NCBI GenBank assembly: GCA_023389575.1
Contig: JAEWEG010000039.1
Location: 62,001-126,000, forward strand
Length of the DNA stretch: 64,000 bases
Direction of reading: 5' to 3'
From: Chloroflexota bacterium
GTDB lineage: Bacteria > Chloroflexota > Chloroflexia > Thermomicrobiales > UBA6265
Of the stretch, positions 7,977 through 17,500 are shown piece after piece. The notes beneath the pieces were generated by a model. The model searched no databases. It was not told where the DNA came from and saw only the letters and a program-made list of their open reading frames with translations. The position numbers were made by a program, and so were the translations under genes. How positions within the stretch are numbered: the stretch's first letter is position 1; every line of letters begins with the position of its first letter.

Positions 7977-10937
7977 ATGACCAGTCTGACAATCTCCGTG
8001 CTGGGCACGGCGCATTACACGCGGGGTGGTCGGCCGGCCGGACACGGCCTGTACGCCAAGGCGGCCGGGCTGCTGGTGTATCTCGCCATGGAAGCCGATC
8101 GCCCCCATGGCAGGCCGGTGCTGGCCGAAATGCTGTGGCCCGGGCAGGACGGAGAACGCTCCCGGCACAGCCTCCGGCAGGCGTTGTCCACCATCCGCAA
8201 GGTGTTCGACGACGACCTGGGGCCGCCGTTGCTGGTGGCCACGCGCGAGACGATCCAGTTCAACGGCGCGAGTGGGGCCACCGTCGACGCGGCCCGCATG
8301 GTCGCGCTGGTGGCCGCCTGCGAGCGGCACGATCATCCGGCGCTCGACCAGTGTCCCGGCTGCGTGGCGCGGCTGGAGGAAGTGGTGGGCCTGTATCGTG
8401 GCGAGTTCCTGGCGGGCATTCCGATCGGTGATAGCGAGGCCTTCGAGGACTGGCTGGTGACGTGGCGCGAACGCCTGCGCCAGATCGCCGTCGATGGCTG
8501 GGGCACCATCGCCCGCTGGTACGAGCTGCGGGGCGCGCTGGATCGGGCCAGTGACGCCCTTTCCCACCAGATCGCCATCGCCCCCTGGCTGGAGCCCGCC
8601 TACCGGCGGCAAATGGACCTGCTGTGGCGCCAGGGAAAGCGCAGTGAGGCGCTCGCCCTGTTCGAGCGATGCCAAACCGTGCTGGACGACGAGTTGGGCG
8701 TGGAGCCGGAAGAAGAGACGGTGGCCCTGTTCGACCGCATCGCTTCCTCGGAGGCGCCGCCACCACGGCAGGCCACTCGGCCTGGCTGGAACCACGGCCT
8801 CCCCGTCCCCCAGGACCGCCTGATCGGCCGCGAGCGAGATCTCCGCCGAATCGGCGACCTGCTCGCCCGGCGAGACTGCCGCCTGGTGACCCTGACCGGG
8901 CCCGGAGGCTGCGGAAAGACCCGGCTGGCGCTGGCGGTCACCGAGGCCCAGGCCGAACTGGGCGTGCGCGACGTTCACGTGGTCGGGCTCGCCTCGCTCA
9001 CCGATTCCGGCATGGTGGCGCAGGCGCTCGCGGCGGAACTCGGCGTCACCGTGCAGGGCGATGCGGATGCCCGGCGGCAATTGCTGTCCTGGGCCCGCGA
9101 TCGCTCATTTTTCCTGATGCTGGACAACGCCGAACACCTCGTCGACGCCCTCGATATCGTGCCCGCCCTGCTGCAGGCGTCCTCGGGTATCCAGATCCTG
9201 ATCACCAGCCGGGAGCGCCTGCAGGTGCGCGGCGAGTGGCTGCACGAGGTTGAGGGGCTGGAGGTTCCCCAGGCTGCCGACGTACGTCCCGGCCAGAAGG
9301 CTGGCGCGGTGGAGTTGCTGGTCGAGCGGTTGAGCCAGGCGGGAATGGTCTCGGCGGCCGAGCGGGCGAACGCCGAGACCCTGCGGGAAATCTGCTTGTT
9401 GGTGGATGGCATGCCACTGGCGATTGAACTCGCCGCGGCCTGGGCCCGAACCCTGCCGCTGGCGGAAATCTCCAACCAGATCCGGGCCGATATCGACTTC
9501 CTCGCCACCACGATGCGGGATGTGGAACCACGCCACCGCAGCATGCGCGCGGTGTTCGAGCACACCTGGCGCATGCTGACCCCCGACGAGCAGGCCGCCT
9601 ATTGCAGGCTGACGGTGTTCGCGGAAGGCTTCCGGCTGGATGCCGCCTGGGCCGTGGCGCGGGCCAACACCGAAATGCTCGATGGGCTTGTCGGCAAATC
9701 GCTCGTCGTCCAATCCGGCGATGGCGCCTATCGCCTGCATGGCGTGCTGCGTGAATTCGGGAAGGTCCGGCTGGAGGCGGATCCGGAGGAAGCGGCGGCC
9801 CTGCGCGAACGCCATGCCCGGTGGTATCTCGGGCGCCTGGCCCGCTGGGAAGACGACCTGACCGGCAAGAACCAACGGGAGGCGCTGGCCGAAATCCATC
9901 GCGACATGGGCAACATCCGGGCCGCGTGGGAGTGGGCGGTGCGCCATCGCGATGCCCGGCTGGTGCTGGAATCGGCCCACGCCCTGTGGCTCACCTACGC
10001 CATTCGCGGCCGCATGCGCGAGGGGGAGGCGGCGTTCGGGTCGGCGGTGGATGCCCTTTCCGCGCTCATCGCCGAACCCGATCGCGATCCCGTCGTGGAC
10101 CAGGCGCTCGCCACCTCGCGCATGCGCCAGGGCGGGTTCCTCAGCGGCATCGGGCGGTACGACGACGGGATCGCGTTGATCGAACAGGCCCTCGGGCAAC
10201 TCGATCCCGGCTCGCGGGGCAGCGAACGGGGGCTCGCGCTCAACATGCTGGCCGCCGCCTACCGGTTGAAGGGGGACCTCGATCGCGCGCGGACATTGCT
10301 GGAAGAAAGCCTCCAGGTCTTCCAGTCCGTCCACGATCGCTGGGGCAGCGCGTTCTCGCTCAACGATCTCGGCCTCATCGCCCACCTCCTGAACAACGAG
10401 GAGGACGCCGAGCGCTTCTGCGAGCAGGGGCGCACCATGTTCCGGGCGATCGGCGAACGCCGGGGGAACGCCTTCGCCACCTTCAACCTCGGGATGATCG
10501 CCGCCAGCCAGGGCCAGCACACCCGCGCCCAGCGCCTCTTCCGGGAATCGCTGGCGCTGCGGCAGGACAGCCTGGACCAGTGGGGAATCGCCGCCTCGCT
10601 GGTGCAACTCGCCGAGGAAGCCGCCATCGTTGGGACACCCCAGGAAGCCCAGCGGCTGTATCTCCGCGCCCTCACCGTCGCCTGGGACAGCACGGTCACC
10701 CCCGTGGTACTCGAAGCCCTGGGCGGCCTGGCGTTCCTGAAGCTCGGCGCCGGAGACGACTATGAGGCCGACGACCTGCTGGCCGCGGTCATCGCCCACC
10801 CCGCCATCCCAGGCCAGCTCCGCGAGCGGATCGCCACGCTCAGACCCACGCTGTCCGCGCCGGCGCCCGGTGAGCTCGATCAATGGGCGATCGAAACCGT
10901 CAACGACCTCACCCGGCGGCTGCTCTTCCCAGGATAG
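7977..10937 (+). CDS. BTAD-NTPase-TPR transcriptional regulator (AfsR/SARP-like)
   Basis: 986 residues from ATG 7977, chosen because GGGAAGG precedes it and the conserved domain begins at LTISVLG; the frame is open 86 codons further upstream without similarity. Residues 1-95 form an OmpR/SARP-type winged helix (SRHSLRQALSTIRKVF), about 105-255 the bacterial transcriptional activation domain (YRGEFLAG, LEPAYRRQMDLL, DDELGVEPEEET). A STAND NTPase follows: P-loop TGPGGCGKT at 307-315, FFLMLDNAEHL as Walker B, DGMPLAIELAAAW as the GxP motif. About 620-960 are TPR repeats. Proteins of this layout activate secondary-metabolism or stress genes. The divergent minus-strand block is the obvious candidate target. 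Confidence 0.9.
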   Translation: MTSLTISVLGTAHYTRGGRPAGHGLYAKAAGLLVYLAMEADRPHGRPVLAEMLWPGQDGERSRHSLRQALSTIRKVFDDDLGPPLLVATRETIQFNGASGATVDAARMVALVAACERHDHPALDQCPGCVARLEEVVGLYRGEFLAGIPIGDSEAFEDWLVTWRERLRQIAVDGWGTIARWYELRGALDRASDALSHQIAIAPWLEPAYRRQMDLLWRQGKRSEALALFERCQTVLDDELGVEPEEETVALFDRIASSEAPPPRQATRPGWNHGLPVPQDRLIGRERDLRRIGDLLARRDCRLVTLTGPGGCGKTRLALAVTEAQAELGVRDVHVVGLASLTDSGMVAQALAAELGVTVQGDADARRQLLSWARDRSFFLMLDNAEHLVDALDIVPALLQASSGIQILITSRERLQVRGEWLHEVEGLEVPQAADVRPGQKAGAVELLVERLSQAGMVSAAERANAETLREICLLVDGMPLAIELAAAWARTLPLAEISNQIRADIDFLATTMRDVEPRHRSMRAVFEHTWRMLTPDEQAAYCRLTVFAEGFRLDAAWAVARANTEMLDGLVGKSLVVQSGDGAYRLHGVLREFGKVRLEADPEEAAALRERHARWYLGRLARWEDDLTGKNQREALAEIHRDMGNIRAAWEWAVRHRDARLVLESAHALWLTYAIRGRMREGEAAFGSAVDALSALIAEPDRDPVVDQALATSRMRQGGFLSGIGRYDDGIALIEQALGQLDPGSRGSERGLALNMLAAAYRLKGDLDRARTLLEESLQVFQSVHDRWGSAFSLNDLGLIAHLLNNEEDAERFCEQGRTMFRAIGERRGNAFATFNLGMIAASQGQHTRAQRLFRESLALRQDSLDQWGIAASLVQLAEEAAIVGTPQEAQRLYLRALTVAWDSTVTPVVLEALGGLAFLKLGAGDDYEADDLLAAVIAHPAIPGQLRERIATLRPTLSAPAPGELDQWAIETVNDLTRRLLFPG

Positions 10938-11014
10938 CCGCGCTCATCCTCACACCACATCGCCTGTGCTAGCATGACCGTCCACCCATCGCCCCATGGA
11001 CCGGAGCACCTGGC

Positions 11015-11500
11015 ATGTCATCAACGCCGTCTCCCATGCGGATCACCGTCAACGGAACCGACCACGACGTGGCCGCCGACCCCGAAACGCCCTTGCTCTA
11101 CGTCCTGCGCGACGAGCTTGGCCTCAACGCCGCCAAATACGGCTGCGGGTTCGGACGGTGTGGCTCCTGCACCGTCCATCTTGAAGGGAAGGCCGCTTTC
11201 TCCTGCATGGTGCCGGTTGGCGAGGCCGCCGGGCAAGCAGTCACCACCCTGGAAGGGCTCGCCGGACCCGGCCAGCTCCACCCACTCCAGCAAGCCTTCC
11301 TCGACGAACAGGCCGCCCAATGTGGCTACTGCGTGCCCGGCATCGTCATGACCGCCGCCGCGCTGCTCGACTCCAACCCGCGCCCCACGGACGCCGAGAT
11401 CCGCGCCGCCCTCGAAGGCACGCTCTGCCGCTGCGGATCGCACTCCCGCATCCTCCGCGCCATCCATCGGGCGATCGCCACCGCCACCAGCGAGGACTGA
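11015..11500 (+). CDS. 2Fe-2S subunit of an IorA-type molybdenum hydroxylase
   Basis: 161 residues; ATG 11015 has GGAG 8 nt upstream (Met8 is another possible start). The N-terminal plant-type [2Fe-2S] ferredoxin domain has Cys44, 49, 52 and 64; the C-terminal helical [2Fe-2S] domain has AQCGYC (Cys103, 106) and LCRCG (Cys138, 140). This is the small electron-transfer subunit of xanthine-oxidase-family enzymes such as isoquinoline 1-oxidoreductase and aldehyde dehydrogenases. The molybdopterin subunit follows after 3 nt. No FAD subunit is present, as in the Ior type that passes electrons to a cytochrome or dye. Confidence 0.93.
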   Translation: MSSTPSPMRITVNGTDHDVAADPETPLLYVLRDELGLNAAKYGCGFGRCGSCTVHLEGKAAFSCMVPVGEAAGQAVTTLEGLAGPGQLHPLQQAFLDEQAAQCGYCVPGIVMTAAALLDSNPRPTDAEIRAALEGTLCRCGSHSRILRAIHRAIATATSED

Positions 11501-11503
11501 CCC

Positions 11504-13654
11504 ATGGCCAACCCCGCCCCCCAGACCGAGCAGGACGTTCGCGATCGCGATACCAGCCAGGTCGCCTCCTTCGTCGAACTCACCGCGGAAGGCGATGTCA
11601 TCGTCTACTCCGGCAAGGTCGAACTCGGCACCGGCGTCGCCACCGCCATCGGCCAGATCGTCGCGGCGGAACTGCGCCTCCCGCTGGAGCGTGTCCGCGT
11701 CGTCATGGGCGACACTTCGCGCACGCCTGACCAGGGCACGACCTCCGGGTCCAAGACCCTCCAGGTCGCCGGGCCGGTGCTCCGCCATGCCGCCATCCTC
11801 GCCCGCGAGGAACTGCTCGAACGAGCCGCCAGCCGTCTCGAAGTCGCGCCCGCCGATCTGGAGATCGTCGATGGCATCGTCCGCCCGGTCGATGGCTCAC
11901 CCGTCACGGTTTCGTTCGCCGAACTCGCCGCCGATCCCTTCACCGGAACCATTCCCGGCGACGACTGGCCTTCCCACCTGCCGGTCCGTGAACCGGTCGG
12001 ACGCTCCGCCTCCCGCGTCGACCTCCTTCCCAAGCTCACCGGCGGCGAAGCATTCATCCAGGACCTCCGCCTCGAAGGCATGCTCCATGGCCGCGTGATC
12101 CGCCCCTTCGTACGCACCATGACCGGCGCGGGTCGCATCGCGGCGATCGACGACACCGCCGCCCGCGCCATCCCTGGCGTCACTATTGTCCGTAATTGCG
12201 ATTTCCTCGGCGTGGTCGCCGAGCGCGAGATCGACGCCATCCGCGCCGCCGAAGTCATCAAGGTCACCTGGGAGCCATCCGACCCCCTGACGTCCCAGCC
12301 TACCCTGCACGACCACATGCGCGCTCAGCCGTCCACCGTCACCCATCCTCGCGACACGGGAGACATCGCCGCGGCGAGGAGCACCGCCGCGCGAACACTT
12401 TCCGCCACCTTCACGTTCCCCATGAACGCCCACGCCTCGATGGGGCCGTCCTGCGCCGTCGCCGATGTGCGGCCAGATCACGCCACCATCCACACCAGCA
12501 GCCAGGGCATCTTCGCCCTTCGCGAGGCGCTCGCCCCCGTTCTGAACATGGACGAGGACAGCATCCGACTCATCTACCGGGAAGGCGCTGGCTGCTATGG
12601 GCACAACGGCGCCGACGATGTCACCGCCGACGCCGCGCTCCTCTCCCAGGCCGTTTGCAAACCCGTCCGCCTCCAGTGGATGCGCCGCGACGAGTTCGCC
12701 TGGGAACCGAAGGGGCCGGCCATGCTGATCGACATGGCCGCCACGTTGGATACCTCGGGCGCGATCACGTCGTGGGAGCACATCACCTACACGCCCACGC
12801 ACTCAACCCGGCCTGGTGGCCAGCCCGGAAACCTGCTCGCCGGTCAGCAGATCGACCCGCCCGTGCCACCCGCCACCCACCGCGCCGTCGGCGGCGACCG
12901 CAACGCGCCGACCACCTACACCTTCCCCAGCGAGCGCGTCACCATGCATTGGCTGCCCGACGCGCCCCTGCGACCGTCGGCGGTTCGCAGCCTCGGCGGC
13001 CTGCACAACACCACCGCCAACGAGATGTTCCTCGACCAGATCGTCACCACCACCGGCGTCGACCCGGTGGAGATGCGCCTGCGTTACCTCGACGATCCCC
13101 GCGCCATCGAGGTTGTCAACGCCGTCGCCACCCGCGCCAATTGGGGCACGCCAATCCCCGCGCCCGACGGCCTGCTGGCTGGCCGCGGCTTCGCCTATGC
13201 CCGCTACGAAACCCGGTATACCTACGTCGCCATGGTCGCCGATGTCACGGTCAACCCCGCCACCGGCGAGGTCCGCGTGACCCGCGTCACAGTCGCCCAC
13301 GACTGTGGCCAGATCATCAACCCGGACGGTGTCCGCAACCAGATCGAAGGCAATATCATCCAGGGCATCAGCCGCTCCCTGAAGGAAGAGGTCACCTGGA
13401 ACGACCACGAGGTCACCAGCCTGACCTGGGAGACATACAACATCCTCACCTTCCCCGAAATCCCCGAGATCGACATCATCCTCATCGACCGCCCGGGCAC
13501 GCCACCCTGGGGCGCCGGCGAACCCGCCATCTGCCCGGTCACGGCCGCCATCGGCAACGCCATTCACGACGCCACCGGCGCCCGCCTGTACGACGTCCCG
13601 TTCACCCCTCCCCGGCTGCTCTCCGCAATGTCGCTTCTCGTAGGGAATGGCTAA
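11504..13654 (+). CDS. molybdopterin-binding subunit of an IorB-type hydroxylase
   Basis: 716 residues, starting 3 nt after the 2Fe-2S gene, so translation is coupled. Xanthine-dehydrogenase-type Mo-binding fold: GKVELGTGVATAIGQIVAAEL near residue 35, QGTTSGSKT, an R.......E..GCYGHN substrate-channel region, and near the C terminus WGAGEPAICPV, where the Glu is the expected catalytic base next to molybdenum. The length fits IorB/CoxL-like proteins, but the Tat signal found in many periplasmic IorB proteins is missing, so it is likely cytoplasmic. The substrate, an N-heterocycle or aldehyde, cannot be told. Mo cofactor maturation genes are not in the window. Confidence 0.9.
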   Translation: MANPAPQTEQDVRDRDTSQVASFVELTAEGDVIVYSGKVELGTGVATAIGQIVAAELRLPLERVRVVMGDTSRTPDQGTTSGSKTLQVAGPVLRHAAILAREELLERAASRLEVAPADLEIVDGIVRPVDGSPVTVSFAELAADPFTGTIPGDDWPSHLPVREPVGRSASRVDLLPKLTGGEAFIQDLRLEGMLHGRVIRPFVRTMTGAGRIAAIDDTAARAIPGVTIVRNCDFLGVVAEREIDAIRAAEVIKVTWEPSDPLTSQPTLHDHMRAQPSTVTHPRDTGDIAAARSTAARTLSATFTFPMNAHASMGPSCAVADVRPDHATIHTSSQGIFALREALAPVLNMDEDSIRLIYREGAGCYGHNGADDVTADAALLSQAVCKPVRLQWMRRDEFAWEPKGPAMLIDMAATLDTSGAITSWEHITYTPTHSTRPGGQPGNLLAGQQIDPPVPPATHRAVGGDRNAPTTYTFPSERVTMHWLPDAPLRPSAVRSLGGLHNTTANEMFLDQIVTTTGVDPVEMRLRYLDDPRAIEVVNAVATRANWGTPIPAPDGLLAGRGFAYARYETRYTYVAMVADVTVNPATGEVRVTRVTVAHDCGQIINPDGVRNQIEGNIIQGISRSLKEEVTWNDHEVTSLTWETYNILTFPEIPEIDIILIDRPGTPPWGAGEPAICPVTAAIGNAIHDATGARLYDVPFTPPRLLSAMSLLVGNG

Positions 13655-13766
13655 CGATCGGCCATGCACAATGCCACGGGCGCGAATCTCGATCGTGAAT
13701 GCCATTCCGGCTCCTGCACACGCACAACCCCGAAAGCGCTCTCCATCCCAATGCGAGGAGTACCCC

Positions 13767-14564
13767 ATGACCACCCCATCCAGTCCCTGGCAAGGCGGTG
13801 AAGCATACGAACGCTACGTCGGCCGCTGGAGCCGCCAGGTCGCCCTCGACTTCCTCGCCTGGCTCGCCATCGCCCCGGAACGCCGCTGGCTCGACATCGG
13901 CTGTGGAACGGGCGCCCTCACCACCGCCATCCTCGCCATCGCCCAGCCATCCGCTGTCGTCGGTGTGGATCCGTCCGATGGCTTTCTCGCCCTTGCCCGC
14001 GAGCAGGTCACCGAACCTCGCGCCGCCTTCCTCTCCGGCGACGCCACCGCCATCCCCCTCGATTCCGCCAGTGTTGACGCGGTCGTTGGCGGGCTCATGC
14101 TCAACTTCGTCCCGCGACCAGCGGAGGGTGTCGCGGAAATGGCCCGTGTTGTCCGCCCTGACGGAACGGTCGCCGCCTACGTCTGGGATTACGCGGACGG
14201 CATGCGCTTCATGCGCTACTTCTGGGAAGCCGTCACCGCGCTCGATCCAGCCGCCGCCGAACGCGACGAAGGTAAACGCTTCGACTCCGTCTGCTCTTCG
14301 TCAGGGCTCAGTCATCTCTGGACCAGCGCCGGATTGCGGCGGGTGGAAACCCGCTCCATTGAGATCGCTACCCACTTCCGCGACTTCGACGACTATTGGA
14401 CTCCATTCCTTGGCGGTCAGGGCGTCGGTCCCGCGTACGTCGTCTCGCTCGACCCAGACCACCGCGAGGCGCTGTGCGTACGCCTTCGCGAAACCCTGCC
14501 CACCGAGCCAGACGGCGCCATCCATCTCACCGCGCGCGCCTGGGCGGTGCGCGGAACCCGCTGA
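13767..14564 (+). CDS. class I SAM-dependent methyltransferase (UbiE/Methyltransf_11 type)
   Basis: 265 residues from ATG 13767 with GAGGAG 6 nt upstream; a longer frame exists upstream but lacks similarity. The start GGEAYERYVGRWSR is typical of a widespread bacterial family. Motif I is WLDIGCGTGALT near 38-49, followed by VVGVDPSDGFL and VDAVVGGLMLNFVPRP (motifs II/III). Substrate unknown. It begins 112 nt after the hydroxylase gene and may be in the same transcript. Confidence 0.85.
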   Translation: MTTPSSPWQGGEAYERYVGRWSRQVALDFLAWLAIAPERRWLDIGCGTGALTTAILAIAQPSAVVGVDPSDGFLALAREQVTEPRAAFLSGDATAIPLDSASVDAVVGGLMLNFVPRPAEGVAEMARVVRPDGTVAAYVWDYADGMRFMRYFWEAVTALDPAAAERDEGKRFDSVCSSSGLSHLWTSAGLRRVETRSIEIATHFRDFDDYWTPFLGGQGVGPAYVVSLDPDHREALCVRLRETLPTEPDGAIHLTARAWAVRGTR

Positions 14565-14650
14565 CCTCCAGTTAACGAACAATGCCCCACCCCACCAGAC
14601 CGTGATGATTCCTTCCCCTGACGGATACGGGCTGACGCACCCGAAACCGC

Positions 14651-14686
14651 GGCGGTATGGAAATCGACGATACCGCCCAAGGGCGG
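14651..14686. terminator. two overlapping, mutually exclusive hairpins
   Basis: GGCGGTAT / ATACCGCC (14651-14658 with 14670-14677, 11-nt loop) overlaps CCGCCC-AA-GGGCGG (14673-14686). It lies in the 294-bp gap after the methyltransferase gene and probably ends that transcript. No T tract. Confidence 0.35.
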
Positions 14687-14858
14687 ATTCAAGGACACAC
14701 GATGGAGGACCAACGCCGAACGATGGCCCCTTCCTGACTCGTGAGGTCATTCCCATACGCACCTGAAAAACAATCACTTGACTAGGTGTTGGTCCGCGCG
14801 GAGTCCGGCAAGTGGCGTACTGTATGGGTTGTTTCGATCGCATCACCCACCCCCGTCA

Positions 14859-15881
14859 ATGGAGAACACCTACTTGCGCACCCCTCCCACCCCTGGTAAC
14901 GCCCGGATCGATCTTCCCCTCATCGTCCAAGGTCCATGGACGCTGCAGGCCCGCCTGGACGCGATCGACAAGGAATGTCGCCAGAGTTTTGAACGCTACT
15001 TCGCCAAGGCGATGAAGGTCCGCAACTGGGTGCCCAACGAGCTTCCCATCAAGGAAATGCATCAGTACGGGCACATGCTCAGCGAAGACACCGTCACGAT
15101 GATCCAGGCCTACCTGGGCGTGGAGGAGTACGTCGGCGACTACGTCCAGGACGGGCTGGAGATGTTCCACAACAACCGGGTGCGGCGGAACCTGCAACTC
15201 GCCTGGGGCATGGAGGAGCTCAAGCACGGGTGGGCCTGGGAACTCGTCCTGCAGCACTCGGAACGCCGCACGGAGACGCAGCTCAAGGAATACATCGAGG
15301 AGGTGATGTCGCATAAATGGACCATGCGAGAAAACCATCCTGGCCTCGACAATCCGCTTGGTGTTTTGTGCTACGCGATGGTGCAGGAGCGGGCCACCTA
15401 CTTTAACTATGACGAGATGCGGAAGCGTATCCGTCACGAGTATGAGCTTCCCGAAAGCGCCTCGCCGGAAGAGCGGCGGCGCGGCTATCAGGTCGGCGCC
15501 GCCGGAGCCTTCCAGATCGTGGGCCGGGATGAGATCGCCCATCACGGCATCTTCCTGGAGATGACCCGCATTCATCTCAAGTACATCCCGGATCAGACGC
15601 TTGAGACCCTGCTGAAGGTCTTCCGTGGCTTCACCATGCCGGCCCTCGACTTCATCCCGGATGCGTCACTGCTCGAGGCCGCCATGCGCCGGACCAAGCT
15701 GCACACGCCGCGCAAGCAGGTGACGGAAGTCAATAATCCGATCCTCGACGCCCTGGGTTTCGAAAACAAGCGTGCGCTTGAGCGCGGTGTCCAGGAGGCC
15801 AAGAAATTGCCGCCCGGACTGGGCCCCGAATTCGTGAGCCTCTCGCGTTCCGGGGAATTCGTCCTTTCCCCCAATCCATGA
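14859..15881 (+). CDS. acyl-ACP desaturase-like diiron protein
   Basis: 340 residues from ATG 14859; no good RBS is visible, so the start is uncertain. It is a ferritin-like four-helix diiron protein of the soluble fatty-acid desaturase family (FA_desaturase_2): metal-ligand motifs EEYVGDY, MEELKHGW (E..H), QERATYFNY, and DEIAHHG (E..H). The family introduces a double bond in acyl-ACP using O2 and ferredoxin; plant and mycobacterial members (DesA) are the known examples. Nothing adjacent supplies electrons. The specificity of this protein is not predictable. Confidence 0.8.
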   Translation: MENTYLRTPPTPGNARIDLPLIVQGPWTLQARLDAIDKECRQSFERYFAKAMKVRNWVPNELPIKEMHQYGHMLSEDTVTMIQAYLGVEEYVGDYVQDGLEMFHNNRVRRNLQLAWGMEELKHGWAWELVLQHSERRTETQLKEYIEEVMSHKWTMRENHPGLDNPLGVLCYAMVQERATYFNYDEMRKRIRHEYELPESASPEERRRGYQVGAAGAFQIVGRDEIAHHGIFLEMTRIHLKYIPDQTLETLLKVFRGFTMPALDFIPDASLLEAAMRRTKLHTPRKQVTEVNNPILDALGFENKRALERGVQEAKKLPPGLGPEFVSLSRSGEFVLSPNP

Positions 15882-16027
15882 ACGGGTCCGTCGCGAAATC
15901 CGGCCCTCGCTGATACCGAATTCGGGGAATCTTGGGCGTCAACACCTGGTGGCGGCGAAGCTGGTCTTTGCCCTCGGGGTCGCGCCTATGCATGGTCGGA
16001 AGAGCGCGGACCCGATGCACACGTACC

Positions 16028-16085
16028 GTTAAGAACAACGTCCCCCTTCCCGCTTGCTTGCGAGGAGGAGGACGTTCGCCTTAAC
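16028..16085. terminator. interrupted hairpin between convergent genes
   Basis: GTTAAG...AACGTCC with GGACGTT...CTTAAC frames a C-rich/G-rich inner stem. It sits between the desaturase-like gene (+) and the cupin gene (-) and probably terminates both. Confidence 0.45.
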
Positions 16086-16094
16086 AGCCGAACC

Positions 16095-16460
16095 TCAGTC
16101 TGTCAGCGGCACCTTGGACGGCCCCGGGCTGTCGATCATCAGCACCGTCAACTGCAACCGCGCTTGCTCTTGCGTCGAGACGCTGTGCGGAACGCCTGGC
16201 TCGATGTGGAACAGGTCGCCGGGCCCGATCATGAACTGCTGGCCCGCGATCTCCACGGTCAGCGATCCTTCCAGCGCCTGCAGCAACACCGGTTGCAGGG
16301 CGGTATGCTCGCGCAGCACCGCGCCCGCGTCGAACGCGAACACCACCACGTTCGCCCCGGTCGCCTTCAACACCGACACCGGCTTCACCCGGCCATCCTC
16401 ATACTCCGCCATCGACGCCGCGTTGTCGACGAAGGTGAACCGCGTTTCCTGCTCGCTCAT
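16095..16460 (-). CDS. cupin-domain protein
   Basis: 121 residues from ATG 16460 with GGAGG 5 nt upstream. Single small cupin: motif 1 region LREHTALQPVLLQALEGSLTVEI, motif 2 GPGDLFHIEPGVPHSV. The first metal ligand set is reduced (one His in LREH), the second is FHIEPGVPHS. Such stand-alone cupins bind a metal and act as isomerases, dioxygenases or sensors; no specific role is clear. It is followed closely upstream by the peptidase-like gene at 16574 on the same strand. Confidence 0.8.
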   Translation of the reverse strand: MSEQETRFTFVDNAASMAEYEDGRVKPVSVLKATGANVVVFAFDAGAVLREHTALQPVLLQALEGSLTVEIAGQQFMIGPGDLFHIEPGVPHSVSTQEQARLQLTVLMIDSPGPSKVPLTD

Positions 16461-16573
16461 CACTGCCTCCCGGTTTGTGCTCCGCATGTCGTGCCGGGAG
16501 CATAGCACTTGTGCGTCGGTGCAGGGCACCGGACAGCGCACCCGCCAGGACCATCGCCCTGGCTCGTCTCGGG

Positions 16574-17323
16574 TCAGGTGCCAAGCATGTCGACGGAATC
16601 GCCATTGCCGAGGATCGTGACCATGAGCCCATCTCCGTCCGGGCGAGCGTGATACGCGCTCCCCAGGCCGCAGACCGTCACGCGTCCGTCCGTTACCTCG
16701 ATCGCGGTGTCCTCGTCCACCGCCCAGCCGTGCGACACCATGCCCGACTTCACCGCGTGAAGCAGGCGCGTCGGCGTGCCGTATTGCGACGCATGCACAT
16801 CCACTGCGAAGGGCACCAGGCCAATGCCTGGGCGAATATCGAGATACTCCTCGTCCTCGCTCACGTCCTCGGAGCAAATCTCGAGATCGACCGATCCTTG
16901 CCGCAGCTTCCATCCACCGATGATGCCAGCCTCGGGCGCGATCATCGCCCCGGCCGAAAACCCCGCGTAGGCCATACCGCCACCCACCAGGTCACGTAGC
17001 CACGAACCGGCGGCCGGCACGATGGCGTCGTGGTACTCAGGCGTCAGGCCACCGCCGACCAGGATCCCGGCCGCGTCTCGCACGTCCGACTGCTGGAGCG
17101 GCCGATCCGGGGAGACGAACACCGGGAACAGCCGGTCGGCGCCCACGGCGGCGAACGCCGCGGCCGACCGGGCGAAATATTCGTCCCGATCTTCATGGTC
17201 GAGCAGCACGCAGGCGATGGGGGCGGAACCGCCACCCGCCGCCGCCACGAAGGGTCCGTAGGTATGCGCGAAGCCCGCCTCGTTCCACCCACCGCCGATC
17301 AGGAATACCGATCCACGCGCCAT
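16574..17323 (-). CDS. peptidase S51/cyanophycinase-like protein
   Basis: 249 residues, ATG 17323 preceded by AAAGG. Class-I glutamine-amidotransferase-like fold: the start SVFLIGGGW, ILVGGGLTPEY near 87, and the nucleophile elbow YAGFSAGAM with Ser123. DVHASQYGTPTRLLHAV may supply the catalytic His. This is the pattern of peptidase E and cyanophycinase, which cleave Asp-containing dipeptides or cyanophycin. The fold is certain enough; the substrate is open. No cyanophycin synthetase is nearby. Confidence 0.8.
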   Translation of the reverse strand: MARGSVFLIGGGWNEAGFAHTYGPFVAAAGGGSAPIACVLLDHEDRDEYFARSAAAFAAVGADRLFPVFVSPDRPLQQSDVRDAAGILVGGGLTPEYHDAIVPAAGSWLRDLVGGGMAYAGFSAGAMIAPEAGIIGGWKLRQGSVDLEICSEDVSEDEEYLDIRPGIGLVPFAVDVHASQYGTPTRLLHAVKSGMVSHGWAVDEDTAIEVTDGRVTVCGLGSAYHARPDGDGLMVTILGNGDSVDMLGT

Positions 17324-17500
17324 GCCTGATGCCTTTCACTGCTCCATACACCTTTGCGCAGTGTAGCGCCCGCGATCATGGTCCGGTCCAATCCGCGCGA
17401 AGGGTTCAATTCGGGCCCGCCTACGTCATAATGGAGCCAATCACAATCGACATCTTGTCCACCTCCCGCCGGGAAGTGTGTCTCAGGAGAGAAGAACCCC

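Noticed and set aside
9105..10883. 592-codon antisense frame opposite the BTAD regulator
   Set aside because: Same GC-driven shadow effect; the plus strand carries clear P-loop and TPR motifs.
12196..13698. 500-codon frame overlapping the molybdenum hydroxylase gene
   Set aside because: Arg/His/Pro-rich out-of-frame translation; the other frame has IorB motifs.
14778..14823. TTGACT near 14778 as promoter of the desaturase-like gene
   Set aside because: No -10 sequence at a workable distance; TACTGT lies 34 bp away.
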